The notes below the pieces were generated by a model. The model did not search any database. It saw nothing but the letters and a program-made list of their open reading frames with translations, and was not told where the DNA came from. This document shows, one piece after another, positions 52,001-59,389 of a stretch of 64,000 bases of DNA (its first letter is position 1; each line of letters begins with the position of its first letter). Origin of the DNA: Sipunculus nudus. Its lineage: Eukaryota > Annelida > Sipuncula > Golfingiida > Sipunculidae. Made by a program: the position numbers and the translations under genes. The stretch spans positions 67,438,926-67,502,925 of the forward strand of contig CM049309.1 in assembly GCA_026874595.1 (NCBI GenBank). The letters are read 5' to 3'.

Positions 52001-55000
52001 GTCTTATTACACAGGTTTCACTGTATTTTAGATGAAAGTTTGCAAATTTAATAAGAAAAGTCTCTCAAATAGTAGTCAAAATTCAGTGCTCAGATGGAGC
52101 TAAATTTAGTCCGGCAGCCCATTGCCCTGACCAACCAAGAGTCCATTAGTAAAGCAAATTAATTTTAGAACAAGCAGGAAAGATTTCTGGTAACAGAGAC
52201 TTAAGCTGTGTTTCCATTCATCTGTAAATCTTGTACGCCTCGTATGCAAATAATCAGATCCCTCTTTTTAAGATGAACTGTTTCCATATGTACGTTTTAA
52301 CGTGCTCCGCATGCGAATCCGCAAAAACGGACAGCATGGAAACAGATCTGTGAGCAATTCATCCGTTTTGCGGATGGCAAAAATGCCCACATTTCCCAAC
52401 AGTGCCCTGGTGCCAGGTGTGATGAGACATATTGACCTTCTTCTTGCCTGTCATCCTTCGGTTTCAAAAGAGGCACGTGAAAGGGTATCCGCTTGAAAAA
52501 CATACGTACTTATTGAAACAGTTTTTGCAGACTGCTCACTATGGAATGTACGTACGTCTTTTGCGGTTATGTTTTTTTGCGGATACATGGAAACACAGCT
52601 TAAAACAAACATTGAAAGAAACTGCCATGAAAATAAATAAAATTTAGAATAAAGTGCATTATCAAAAGTGTCTGGTATGGGAAGGCTGAAAGAATTAAAC
52701 TTTTGAACAAATATCTTAGCAAAATAGTTTTCAAGAATGTGTAAAAAAAAAACAAAGTCTGTGTGGGCATGTGTGGTTATTTTTGTTTTTTCCTTCCAGG
52801 CCCCCTTGTGTGGAACAGAGCACTCAAGGAAATGTTGTTTATGTTGTGCTATGGGTCCTGTCACACTGGAGGCTACACTAGACAGGAGCGCATACTGTTG
52901 CGGAGAAAACATACGACTCCGCGCAGAAATACAAAATGGCAGCAATCAAAATGTGTGGCTCATATGTAGGTTATCACAGGTGAGTTGTCAACAGTGGCAT
53001 CAAGGGATTGTTATTGTTCTGAGGTCCAGTAGAGGGCACTGCTGTATTTAAGAAAATGATGACACACTCACAAGAGTAAGTCTACTTTTTTGGGATTGTG
53101 GGTAAAGAAATCTTTTTCCCACAATGCACTAAGGCTTCTATAAGTAAACAAATGGCAAAAGTATAAATGTGTTGAAAGTCTTATATATCTGGCCATCGAA
53201 TCATGTTGGATGACAGTTGTTTCAACTTAAATTAATGTTTGTATGATGCTGACTGAATTAAGTAAGTAAATGTTATAAGCATGCTTATGTTCTGTGTGAA
53301 CAAAAGCCTTTTTCTTGAACCAGCTGTGACAAATTTTGATGATGAAGTTTGAGCATTTGGACAAGTAAAGTCATCCCTCATTCCGTAACCAGAAGAGATT
53401 TGTTTTGAGTTGGAACAACCAGTACCTCTGGCAGAAGGTTGTAAGCCAATAGGCTTTCTCACGGAATGTAGGAAAAAACATCAGGTTAATTTGCACTTTC
53501 CAAGAAAATGATAAATTGTTTCAGGAATATAAATGATGAGAATCTAATGGATTGCTTTTTAGACTACTTATAATACTGTTTATTTCTGGATTATCTCTAG
53601 TTGAAATTATCAGACTTATATTGTGCATTTGATAGGTAACACTTGACTAAGACTAGCGTACTGGTTGCCATGGTTACATTCTACAAAAGAAAATTTCTGA
53701 TAAAAAACACACTATGAGAATTTTAAGCCTTTTTCTAATATGACCAGTATGTTGCTCTGATAAATTAATGTACAAGATATAGAATTTGGAGGGTTTTCAA
53801 AAGTTTGAGGGTGCATAAGCACATGAAAGGGGGTGGGTGTAAGAGGAGGTATCCCACCCACCCCCCCCCCCCCCCCCACAAGGTTAAGAAGTCTTTGAAA
53901 AAAAAAAATAAAATATGCATTTTCAGTGCAGTGTTTTGACTAATTTCCTACTTTTAATCACATGCTGAAAATTCCAAGTATTAAATATTGTATTAACAGA
54001 ATCATGTGTGCCAAATTGATAATATTTATATTTTGCTCAAAACCATAGGCATGCATGGTATGAAGTATGAAACAAATATAGGCCTAATGAGAGGCAAAGG
54101 GTATACCATTTTTCAAACTTACTGGTACACAAAGTTTAAGTTGTAATTATCAAATATTACAAAGAACAATTCATTTACAGAAAACTGACCCGATTTCAGG
54201 TAAATATAATTAAACATTGAGAATACAAATTTTTTATATTCCAAGCAGAAGGGCACACTGACCTTAACCCTTGGGCAAAAAAGTGTGCCCCCCCCCCCTC
54301 CCCCCGCCGATCTAAAGCCTATGTAAGATCTTCAGAATTAATCTGGAAATGCATGTGGATGGTGCATAATTTACCACTGCATGGATAAATGCTTAAATTC
54401 TTGGGAGATCAGTGTCACTTGGACTTGGTACTCAGGCCAGTACCCATTTCAACACTTCATATCACTAACAACCAAAATCATTGTTTCAGCTTCTAGTAAG
54501 CGTCCTGGGTGTGTAATTCATCATTAATTTTCCCAACTCTTGTAAATATTGCAAAATAAGTGATCATGTCAATCATAATTATGTTATTTTATATATTGTG
54601 ACATGCTGTGAATTTGGAAGATATTGATTTGTTTCATACATCCTCAATTGCTTCTGTCATTTACAAAGTAGGCCTATCTGGTTTATGTTAATGTGACATT
54701 TTCACCATGCTTTATCGGAAATCTTGCTACATGTTTCAATCCATACAGCGTATGTTTTAATCCTAGCATTTGTGTTGCAGATACTTGAATATCGAATTAA
54801 CAAAGGTGCTCTTGGTCTGACGAAAGAGACTTCGCACAAGGTGTGGGAGTTTAAGGGGTCACCAGTTCCGCCGCACACGACTGAGCGTATCAGTGACTTG
54901 TCACAGTACCTCAGTGTTCCTGTCATGCCTCCCACCCTTGCTGGCGTCTGCAAACTCATCGAAATCTACTATATACTCAAGGTTCATATCGATGTAAACT

Positions 55001-58000
55001 ACTATAACATGAATAGATTGTGCTTCACACAGAGAATCAGACCCCTCTTATCAAACATGTTTAATAACTGAATTCTCCATGTGTTATCATGCAAAGTAGC
55101 AGGACTCTTCATTACACTGATCCCACTACTTTTAAACTTTTTACATTTTTACATTTCATTTTTCTTTTACATTATTTTAATTATGTTTATGATGCAGAGC
55201 CCTATGTTGACTTGTATTTGTAGTTTGTGCTCTTCTGGGATAGATATAAATACCCAGAGTTCTGTCAATTCTTTCTTCCCCCCCACCCTACCCCCACCAA
55301 AAAAAAAAATCTCACCCACAGTGGTACAGTCAATTTGTTAAACAATGTATTATTATAACCCAATCACACCCCATTCATTGAGAATGCTTAATGTCTGGAT
55401 TATTTTCTTTCTCCAAATTTATAACAGGTGGCAGCACCCTCTGGCAGTCAGGTGAAATAAATAAAATAAGCCAATCAGGTAACTGTTACAACCTTAAGAC
55501 AATGAAGCAGCATTTACATCTTGTCCATTTTCATTCTTGCAATATTGCCAATAATTTTATATTTCTTTAACATTGGTATTAATGTCAAAATATTGCTGGC
55601 CCACAGTTGTTGGAGAATGATTAACAATAAACACAACAGGTGGCAGCACTCTGTAGTAATCATCATCAAATCCAAGTGCTTGATTGATTATTATTCATAT
55701 ATTTTCTCCCTAGTGTTGTTAATTCTCATATTGATCATATATGAATGCAGGTATCTGTGGGCTCTGAGAAGTCTGGGGAAGACCTAGAGATTGACTTTGC
55801 TGTGGATATCGCAACACTCCCCTACAGAATACCTTCCAATCCAACGCCCGAAGTCAAATTTGGTAATTTGTTTCCATTGACAGTCATCTTATATATCCAA
55901 GCTTGCTTCTTTACCAATACATTTGAATGTTAATGCCACTATCCAGACTATACCAGTTAAATCTTGATCAGCTCAGTTCAACTTTGACCTAATCCAGATC
56001 AGAGTAAGGGATCATTGGTAAATTATCAGGATCCTGAATCAGATTACTCTGTTTGCACCAGGCCAACAATCAGCATTAGTTTGGTCTACTATAGTCTGCT
56101 TAAAAGGTGGTCTATAGTTTACTTAAGTCTGGTTAGTTTATACAGTAAACCAGTTCCTGGTGTGTACAGGCAATCTGTTTCTAGTCTGCTGGAGGCCAAG
56201 TTTGCTACCGTTTGACCTAATCCTTTCTGGTAAATATCACTTAGTTTTAGCAGCACAGTAAATCAGATTGACAACCCGGTGCAGACAACAAGCTACTGTT
56301 ATTGAATTAACCAGTTTAGGCTCTTACACAGGCCCTTGAAATCACCATTAAAACAAGTCTAAATGGCCCCTATGTAGCCTAATACTACCCATAATAATAT
56401 TAAGACACCAGGTAAGAAACGACTAGGAGGACCCTCAGAGACCCGCAGTATTTAAACTATCCATTTCCATCATACCTACTTATCACTGCATGCACATAAA
56501 ATTGACCCAAATGGTTCCATCTGACAAAGAACGAACTCCAGTTACAATCCCTAGCCAGGTATAGTTAACTGTTTTATCAAGCATAGCCAAGCTTTGTGTA
56601 CCTGTCTTCCCAGTCATTACCATCGCCAAGGCCCAAGCAGCTTCTGACAGATCAGCAGTGCTTTTATTGGTCGGCTTATTAATATTCATGATAAACAATC
56701 AAACGATGGTGCTCATGCACTTTGCCCAGATGGGATTGTTTATCATGAATATTATTAGGCTTTTATAAGGTGAATTATAGTGCGGACGCAAAGCCTGCTA
56801 CTAACAGACTATAGTAAACTGGAATAGTATAATCCAATTTTTATGCCCCCGCCACAAAGTGGCCGGGGCATATAGTTTTACCCATGTCCGTCATTCCGTC
56901 CTTCCGTCATTCCGAAATCAAACAGTTGTATGGCCTTTTTTTCGCAATGCCTGAAGATATTGGCCTGATTTTTGGTGTGGGTAGATATAGACCAGTTACA
57001 GATCAAGTTAGCGTTTCGTCCCAGTTGACCTACTTTTGACTGTTTTACGGCTCCTAAACTTAGAAAACTTCATGAAAAATAGAAATTTTCATGACAAATA
57101 CACATGTCCGAATTTTTTTTTCGCAATGCCTGCAGATATTGGCCTGATTTTTGGTGTGTGGGCAGATAATGATCAGTCACAGATTGAGTTGGCGTTTTGT
57201 CCCGGTTGACCTACTTTTGAACGTTTTACGCCACCTTAACTAAGAAAATTTCATGAAAAATATAAATTTTCATGACAAATACACATGTACGGAATTTTTT
57301 TCGCAATGCCTGCTGATATTGGCCTGATTTTTGGTGTGTAGGCAGATCATGACCAGTTACAGATCGAGTTCATGTTTTGTCCCAGGTGACCTACTTTTGA
57401 CCATTTGACTGCTCCTGAACATAGAAAATTTCATGAAAAATAGAAATTTTCATAACAAATGCATATGTACGGACTTTTTTTCCTCAATGCCTGCAGATAC
57501 CACCCTGATTTTTTATGTGTGGGCAGATAATGACAGTTACAGATCGAGTTCGCGTTTCGCCCCGGTTGACCTACTTTTGATTGTTTTACGGCTCCTAGGC
57601 TCCTAAACATAGAAAATTTCATGAAAGACAGAAATTTTTATTGAAAATGCACATGTATGGACTTTTTTTCACAATGCCTGCAGATACTGGCCTGATTTTT
57701 GGTGTTGCTTGATAATGACCTATTACAGATCGAGTTTGCATTTTGCCCTTGTTGACCTACTTTTGACCATAGGACACCTTTTTCAAAATTTAACAAATGT
57801 TTCCTATTTGCCCCAGGCGGGGGCATTCATGTCATTCCGACACATCTAGTTTTTTTATGTTTCAATAAGAATGTCATATGATCAAGGAAAAGCATGAAAA
57901 TAACAGAATTATTTGCTAAACAGGTAAAAGCACTACATAACAAAGGTAATCTTTTCAAAATTGTATTATTTTATCTTCTTTAAAGAAGGAAATCATATTA

Positions 58001-58860
58001 AAAACTTTATTATGCTGGGGGTTAACATTGACACAAGCATTTCCAGAGAACCATACCTTTTATTTTTTTGGCCTTAAACCTGATGGTCCCCAGTTTGGTT
58101 CTAGCCAGTGACTTGAATTAAGATAAAATGGTGAAATAGATACAACTTCAGACCAAGATGCTTTAGGTTCAAGTTATGAATAAGTGATTATCACTGGGTC
58201 TTGCATATAAAACTTTTAAGAAGGGTTAATAATAACATATATATTATACCATAATTATTGTTTTTTTACCTTCATCCTCATTCAGTAAACATACTGCCAT
58301 AGACCGAGGGACTTGAAAAATACCAAATAAGTTCGAAAACACTTTGTGGCCATATGCTAATGCCTTAAATACTGCAGCACCAGGCTTCAGTATATTGGTT
58401 GTGTATTATTAACCTATTTATCTCATATTTTAATGGTGCATGTACTAGACAGTTATTATTGGCTTTTCTGTGCTTTATTTTTTCAGAAAATGCAGCAGGA
58501 CACATAGAAGGAGGACTGTACATAAGCCCAGAGTTCCAGATCGGACAGGTTTATATGGGTGATGACGCAGACACTGGGGAAGGCATTATTCTATATCGAC
58601 CAATGTATGTTTCTGTGTCACATGACCATCCACCAGTTTCCCACAATGCACATTTGGCAGCAGCAGAAAGCCCAGCACAGGGGACTAGTCAGGAAAAACA
58701 TTGTGAAGTGTCTAGAGCTATGGAACTTCCATCAGACACTGGCCAAGCTAGCTCGCCCAGTGAAAAAGCAGTGCTTAAACTGTCCCCAGACGCAAACGGT
58801 ACTGCTGCAACAGATGCAGATGCAGATGAGGATGTTTCAGAAAAAATGACGTCCGTTTGA
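24932..58860 (+). CDS. Alpha-arrestin (arrestin domain-containing protein, ARRDC17-like), 7 coding exons
   Basis: Joined exons 24932-25043, 46391-46513, 51320-51549, 52800-52979, 54781-54993, 55751-55862 and 58487-58860 give 1344 nt, or 447 residues plus TGA. Alpha-arrestins are cytosolic adaptors that bind membrane cargo and steer its ubiquitination and endocytic sorting. The arrestin N domain covers about residues 5-150 (YYAGEKLRGNIVVEN, VRVFLRGKAHVEW, FPFEFQIPEC). The arrestin C domain covers about 172-315 (GPVTLEATLDRSAYCCGE, NGSNQNVWL, EIDFAVDIATLPYR). A conserved tail block follows at 332-346 (GGLYISPEFQIGQVY), then a poorly conserved acidic end. The ATG is in good context (A at -3, G at +4), with an in-frame stop at 24908. 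Every intron is GT-AG with compatible phases (1,1,0,0,0,1). No PPxY NEDD4-binding motif is present, unlike vertebrate ARRDC2-4. The family call is firm; the exact subgroup is from memory of invertebrate homologues. Confidence 0.95.
25110..25129 (+). repeat. Homopolymer G20 in intron 1
   Basis: A run of 20 G on the sense strand, starting 66 nt after the exon 1 donor. It is long enough to form a G-quadruplex in the pre-mRNA and is likely length-polymorphic. Confidence 0.9.
25514..26702 (+). mobile_element. R1 Helentron-like element, copy d (complete)
   Basis: Starts TTGTATCCGCAAAA with hairpin partner GTTTTGCGGATAC, then GACTGGGTTCCGCCGCCGCC. Core modules alternate ACAGGTGGCGCCACCTAC and AAGGTGGCGCCACCTGC. 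Ends TTTTGGCGGATACACGTAG, hairpin GTAGTCG-CTTGT-CGACTAC and CCGTATTCTAGTT. The 5' GTATCCGCC and 3' GGCGGATAC are subterminal inverted repeats. In intron 1. Confidence 0.88.
26738..27574 (+). mobile_element. R1 Helentron-like element, copy e (complete, short core)
   Basis: Begins TGTATCCGCCAAAACAAAG and ends GTCGACTACCCTTATTCTAG. It has fewer core modules than copy d. Same orientation as copy d, from which only about 35 bp separate it. Confidence 0.85.
27575..30714. other. Intron 1 sequence, no feature recognised
   Basis: Includes three mutually overlapping ORFs near 29.8-30.1 kb on both strands, none with a recognisable motif. No repeat family identified. Confidence 0.4.
30715..30975 (+). 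repeat. R6 dispersed repeat, copy 3, with perfect 20-bp inverted repeat
   Basis: TAATCAGACCAATGAGAGCG at 30755-30774 is exactly inverted at 30822-30841 (47-nt spacer). A third, diverged copy of the motif (CTCTTGTTGGTCTGATAT) precedes it near 30715. The distal part (GTGGTGGAACCCGGAGAATA, GTCTGGGATGAGTGCA) matches R6 copies 1 and 2. Confidence 0.7.
32281..32456 (-). mobile_element. Retroposed 3' end with poly(A) and 12-bp target-site duplication
   Basis: On the minus strand a ~150-bp insert ends CAGTATCAATAAAATATCT plus a poly(A) run (T12 on +, 32291-32302), with AATAAA correctly placed. TTGATATAACTT flanks it at 32281-32292 and 32445-32456, an exact 12-bp duplication. This is the signature of LINE-driven retroposition: a 5'-truncated LINE or an mRNA 3' end. 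In intron 1, antisense to the host gene. Confidence 0.85.
32836..33260. repeat. Spaced copies of an AAAGCCAGCTATTC unit
   Basis: AAAGCCAGCTATTCGCCTGCC at 32836 recurs as AAAGCCAGCTATTCACATGCC near 33229 and as AAAGCAAGGTATTCACCTCCC near 34273, each followed by T-G-TAGAATT-like sequence, bracketing the A-rich minisatellite. Confidence 0.5.
33740..34285. repeat. A-rich degenerate minisatellite, ~35-45-bp units
   Basis: Recurrent GTGAAATATTAA, CCTAAAACAAACC and AACAACCAA phrases, with almost no G on the + strand outside the GTGAAA motif. A long strand-biased stretch in intron 1. Confidence 0.6.
34303..34998 (+). mobile_element. R3 element, copy 3 (internally duplicated, 3'-truncated)
   Basis: 5' end TTTTTAGCTCAGCTGACTGA, then two tandem ~300-bp modules (34378-34650 and 34693-34985), each with CCATTGGACCTAG-like, TCCATGAAAAATCT, CTCTGTTACCCATATC and GTTTCATCAGTTCCTGCAGA motifs. 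GGTGGCGCCACCTGG ends the first. It is cut off by the R2 element. Confidence 0.7.
35003..36015 (+). mobile_element. R2 element, copy 2 (no R1 insert, 3' end not found)
   Basis: 5' end TTTTTAGCAAACCTGTGAGC, then a CGTGCGT microsatellite (35038-35080). The body has GAAACGGCTGGAGCTA (35415) and GGTGGCGCCACC (35489). From 35580 it repeats related ~120-bp modules (AGTTTGTTCAAATGGTT, TTTTTGGCTGAGTTA, GCTGAACTTAG). The GGCCTTGTTT terminus is missing. Confidence 0.7.
36134..38062 (+). mobile_element. R3 Helentron-like element, copy 4 (complete)
   Basis: 5' end TTTTTTAGCTCAGCTGACTA, a (CCGT)n run at 36195-36225, GTTTTGAAACCGTAAGACC. 3' end GTCAGCTGAGCACAGTGACC, whose TCAGCTGAG is inverted to the 5' CTCAGCTGA, then the hairpin GACC-CATA-GGTC and CCTTGTTTA. 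Length about 1.93 kb. Contains a C33 run at 37031-37063. Confidence 0.88.
37031..37063 (+). repeat. Homopolymer C33
   Basis: Uninterrupted run of 33 C inside R3 copy 4 in intron 1. G-quadruplex or i-motif potential; the exact length is likely to be unreliable in assembly. Confidence 0.9.
38370..38775. repeat. Nested minisatellite
   Basis: Short units CAGGTCAAGAGTTCACTCAG and GTGCAGCTAGGTA (~32 bp) recur at 38515, 38650, 38685 and 38715, mixed with a longer unit (CTATTTATAGCTTTGGCAGA at 38548 and 38605). Confidence 0.65.
38880..39115 (+). repeat. Isolated R1-like core modules
   Basis: ACAGGTGGTGCCACCTACAT, GGGCATGTTTATACAT and AACTGGTGGCGTCACCTAC are diverged R1 core units without the R1 ends, just upstream of R1 copy f. 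Confidence 0.55.
39125..40370 (+). mobile_element. R1 Helentron-like element, copy f (complete)
   Basis: Starts TTGTATCCGCCAAAACATAG with partner GTTTTGCAGATAC, has alternating core modules with GGTGGCGCCACC at about 39447, 39594 and 40205, and ends GGCAGATACAGGTAG, a decayed hairpin and CATATTCTAGTTT. In intron 1. Confidence 0.85.
40529..40564 (+). mobile_element. Solo R2 3' end
   Basis: TTGCACAGGTTCGCATTAGG followed by the CCTGTAGGCCTTGTTT terminus, identical in type to the ends at 5433 and 43598, with no matching R2 body next to it. Confidence 0.65.
40575..40835 (+). mobile_element. R3-like 3' fragment
   Basis: GTTAACAGAGCACAAATCGT, CTTGACATCTAGGGAGGTCC and CTCTGTTACCCATATCCTC match the module of R3 copy 3. 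It ends with AGTCAGCTGAGCATTATTAC and CAATGGGTTACTTGTTG, a decayed R3 terminus. Confidence 0.6.
41219..43598 (+). mobile_element. Composite R2 element carrying an internal R1 segment, copy 2
   Basis: Same layout as 3545-5433: R2 start TTTTTAGCGAACCTGTGAGC, GGTGGCGCCACC at 41692, the GTCTAGAC palindrome cluster (42018-42085), R1 entry at about 42176 (CAGGTCACATGTGAACTGCTG), a longer run of R1 core modules, R1 exit near 43425, and R2 3' end GCACAGGTTCGCATTAGGCC plus TGTAGGCCTTG. Shared junctions show both copies descend from one chimera. Confidence 0.85.
43600..46390. other. Distal intron 1, no feature recognised
   Basis: Contains a G14 run (43675-43688) but no repeat family or coding region that I can support. 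Confidence 0.4.
46391..46513 (+). CDS. Arrestin gene coding exon 2 (residues 38-78)
   Basis: Acceptor TTATTTCAG ends at 46390. The exon reads GVRVFLRGKAHVEWKITRGG and on to DKAIVWGI, a characteristic alpha-arrestin N-domain segment (RG-x-A-x-V-x-W). Donor ATAG|GTGAGT follows; phase 1 on both sides. It is too short to show up as an ORF of its own and is identified by homology and splice sites. Confidence 0.93.
46576..49197 (+). mobile_element. R3 Helentron-like element, copy 5 (complete, duplicated core)
   Basis: 5' end TTTTTAGCTCAGCTGACTAT with (CCGT)n, 3' end AACAGCTGAGCGTCGTGACC, CATAGGTCCCTTGTTTTA. The core is duplicated: 46700-47230 and 47390-47900 share AGTTAGATGTC-type, CTACCA-GCC, CTTCGAGA, GACTGCCTAATATCAAAACC and TTTTGCCCAACTTTGACC-like blocks. 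In intron 2. Confidence 0.85.
49240..50757 (+). mobile_element. R3 Helentron-like element, copy 6, with nested MITE
   Basis: Decayed 5' end GGTAGCTTAGCCGACTGTAAG and CAACTGAGCTGTAA; 3' end ATTCAGCTGAGTGCCATGAC, CCATTGGTCCCTAGTTTT. Begins only ~43 bp after copy 5. It is interrupted at 49515-49948 by a MITE, after which R3 sequence (GGCAGAAATTAGGTCAATA) resumes. Confidence 0.78.
49515..49948. mobile_element. TA-target MITE (CTGTGGTTG ends), complete
   Basis: TACTGTGGTTG at 49515-49525 is exactly inverted at 49938-49948 (CAACCACAGTA); the outer TA is the likely target duplication, as for Tc1/mariner-type elements. Further inward, TTCGCGAGG and CCTCGCAAAC are also inverted. Sits inside R3 copy 6. 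A related solo end lies at 8363-8406. Confidence 0.8.
50763..50776 (+). repeat. Homopolymer G14 in intron 2
   Basis: Run of 14 G immediately after the end of R3 copy 6. Confidence 0.85.
51320..51549 (+). CDS. Arrestin gene coding exon 3 (residues 79-155)
   Basis: Acceptor TTCCTCTTTTAG ends at 51319. Encodes the second half of the arrestin N domain, including PRGDHKFPFEFQIPECSLP, SFESKIGTIRYYLRVIID and FTVIGPHIDCMEERYL. Donor CTG|GTGGGT leaves phase 0. The FPF-x-FQ-x-P and SFE-x-K-x-G-x-(I/V)-RY signatures are typical of the family. Confidence 0.95.
51847..52023. mobile_element. TA-target MITE (CAGTGGAACC ends), complete
   Basis: TACAGTGGAACCTGTGT (51845-51861) and ACACAGGTTTCACTGTA (52009-52025) are inverted repeats with one mismatch in 17, the outermost TA being the target duplication. 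The inside holds repeated AAGACCACCTGTGT-like motifs. In intron 3. Confidence 0.82.
52201..52603. mobile_element. MITE with perfect 17-bp inverted ends and TTAA target
   Basis: TTAAGCTGTGTTTCCAT at 52201-52217 is exactly inverted at 52587-52603. The outer TTAA fits a TTAA target duplication, leaving a 13-bp TIR (GCTGTGTTTCCAT); piggyBac-type enzymes use TTAA. The inside is rich in TTTTGCGGAT and ACGTACGTA motifs. In intron 3, ending about 200 bp before exon 4. Confidence 0.82.
52800..52979 (+). CDS. Arrestin gene coding exon 4 (residues 156-215)
   Basis: Acceptor TTTTTCCTTCCAG ends at 52799. The exon opens the arrestin C domain: a Cys cluster (RKCCLCC, residues 165-171), then GPVTLEATLDRSAYCCGE and NGSNQNVWLICRLSQ. 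Donor CAG|GTGAGT, phase 0. A longer open frame on the opposite strand here is a shadow of this exon and of the MITE at 52201-52603. Confidence 0.95.
53861..53877 (+). repeat. Homopolymer C17 in intron 4
   Basis: Run of 17 C preceded by CCCACCCA; another C-rich patch follows at 54288-54305 in the same intron. Confidence 0.8.
54781..54993 (+). CDS. Arrestin gene coding exon 5 (residues 216-286)
   Basis: Acceptor CATTTGTGTTGCAG ends at 54780. Encodes ILEYRINKGALGLTKETSHK, SPVPPHTTERISDLSQYLSV and IEIYYILKVHID. The donor is ambiguous: GAT|GTAAAC after 54993 has the better GTAA and keeps the family pattern LKV-x-(I/V)-D, while AAG|GTTCAT after 54981 would shorten the protein by 4 residues without changing frame. 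I prefer 54993. Confidence 0.88.
55751..55862 (+). CDS. Arrestin gene coding exon 6 (residues 287-323)
   Basis: Acceptor ATGAATGCAG ends at 55750. Encodes VSVGSEKSGEDLEIDFAVDI followed by ATLPYRIPSNPTPEVKF, the last strands of the arrestin C domain; the -x-FP-x-x-IAT-x-P-x-R pattern closes the domain in invertebrate homologues. Donor TTTG|GTAATT, phase 1. Confidence 0.93.
56680..56754. repeat. Perfect 21-bp inverted repeat in intron 6
   Basis: 56680-56700 is exactly complementary to 56734-56754 (arm contains ATTCATGATAAACAATC), with a 33-nt spacer. It folds into a long hairpin in either transcript strand. Could be a fold-back element or a small-RNA precursor. Confidence 0.75.
56838..57850 (+). 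mobile_element. R4 Helentron-like element with about five ~180-bp units, copy 2
   Basis: 5' end TTTTTATGCCCCCGCCACAA with hairpin partner GTGGCCGGGGCA, CCGTCCTTCCGTCATTCC. TCGCAATGCCTG-type unit starts at about 56943, 57122, 57301, 57484 and 57672. 3' end CCAGGCGGGGGCATTCATG, then CATTCCGACACATCTAGTTT. One unit fewer than copy 1. In intron 6. Confidence 0.85.
57851..58486. other. Distal intron 6, no feature recognised
   Basis: Nothing beyond the acceptor of exon 7 at its end. Confidence 0.4.
58487..58860 (+). CDS. Arrestin gene terminal coding exon 7 (residues 324-447)
   Basis: Acceptor TTTATTTTTTCAG ends at 58486. It reads ENAAGHIEGGLYISPEFQIG, QVYMGDDADTGEG and ILYRPMYVSV, a conserved block after the C domain in invertebrate alpha-arrestins. 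A low-complexity tail rich in Ala, Ser, Asp and Glu follows (ATDADADEDVSEKMTSV) before TGA at 58858-58860. The tail lacks PPxY. The last three residues T-S-V fit a class I PDZ-ligand pattern. Confidence 0.93.
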
Positions 58861-59125
58861 TCAAAATTTAATTACCGGAGCAGGAATCTCTACATCATGT
58901 GACATGGTGAACATGTTACGTTAGTGATGAATTTCAAAATGATTTTAGAGGATGTCATTGTCACATGATTTAGAGCATGGATCACATGATAAGTGAGATA
59001 ATATGCATATCCGAACTTCACATCAGGTGTTTGATCAGTCAGAATTTATAAATAGTGCAACAGAGTCAACAGAACTGATAAACATGGCTTTATCAGTAAA
59101 TAAAACAATACAGAAACTGCGCATG
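58861..59125 (+). other. 3'UTR of the arrestin gene
   Basis: Non-coding sequence between the TGA and the first good polyadenylation signal. Length about 260 nt if cleavage falls 15-25 nt after the AATAAA at 59099. No transposable element is seen in it. Confidence 0.55.
59099..59104 (+). terminator. Candidate polyadenylation signal AATAAA
   Basis: First canonical AATAAA downstream of the arrestin stop codon, in an A-rich context, 239 nt after the TGA. Position fits a short 3'UTR; usage is inferred. Confidence 0.5.
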
Positions 59126-59389
59126 TTATTCTAAACCAAGCATCTTACCCATTGATATGTTTGGGATATTGTTTATACTGATTCCACTGGTAAGCTTTTG
59201 GTAGCCTTTGCAAGACTGAGAGATGCACTGTTTGCATTAAGCAAAGCCTTGCATACTGTAGGCCTGTTTTTGCCTCGTTCTGTACATTCAAGGATCCATT
59301 TTGTACCACGTGTGATGCTGAGTTGATTGTCCTGATTTTTACTATCATTGTAGCCATGGTTCATCAGCAGAAGGAGCAGGATTTGTCTA

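Noticed and set aside
52451-52945. Longest open frame in the window (164 codons, minus strand)
   Set aside because: It is antisense to arrestin exon 4 and to the TTAA MITE, contains no domain, and is explained by the reverse complement of real coding sequence plus low-stop repeat DNA.
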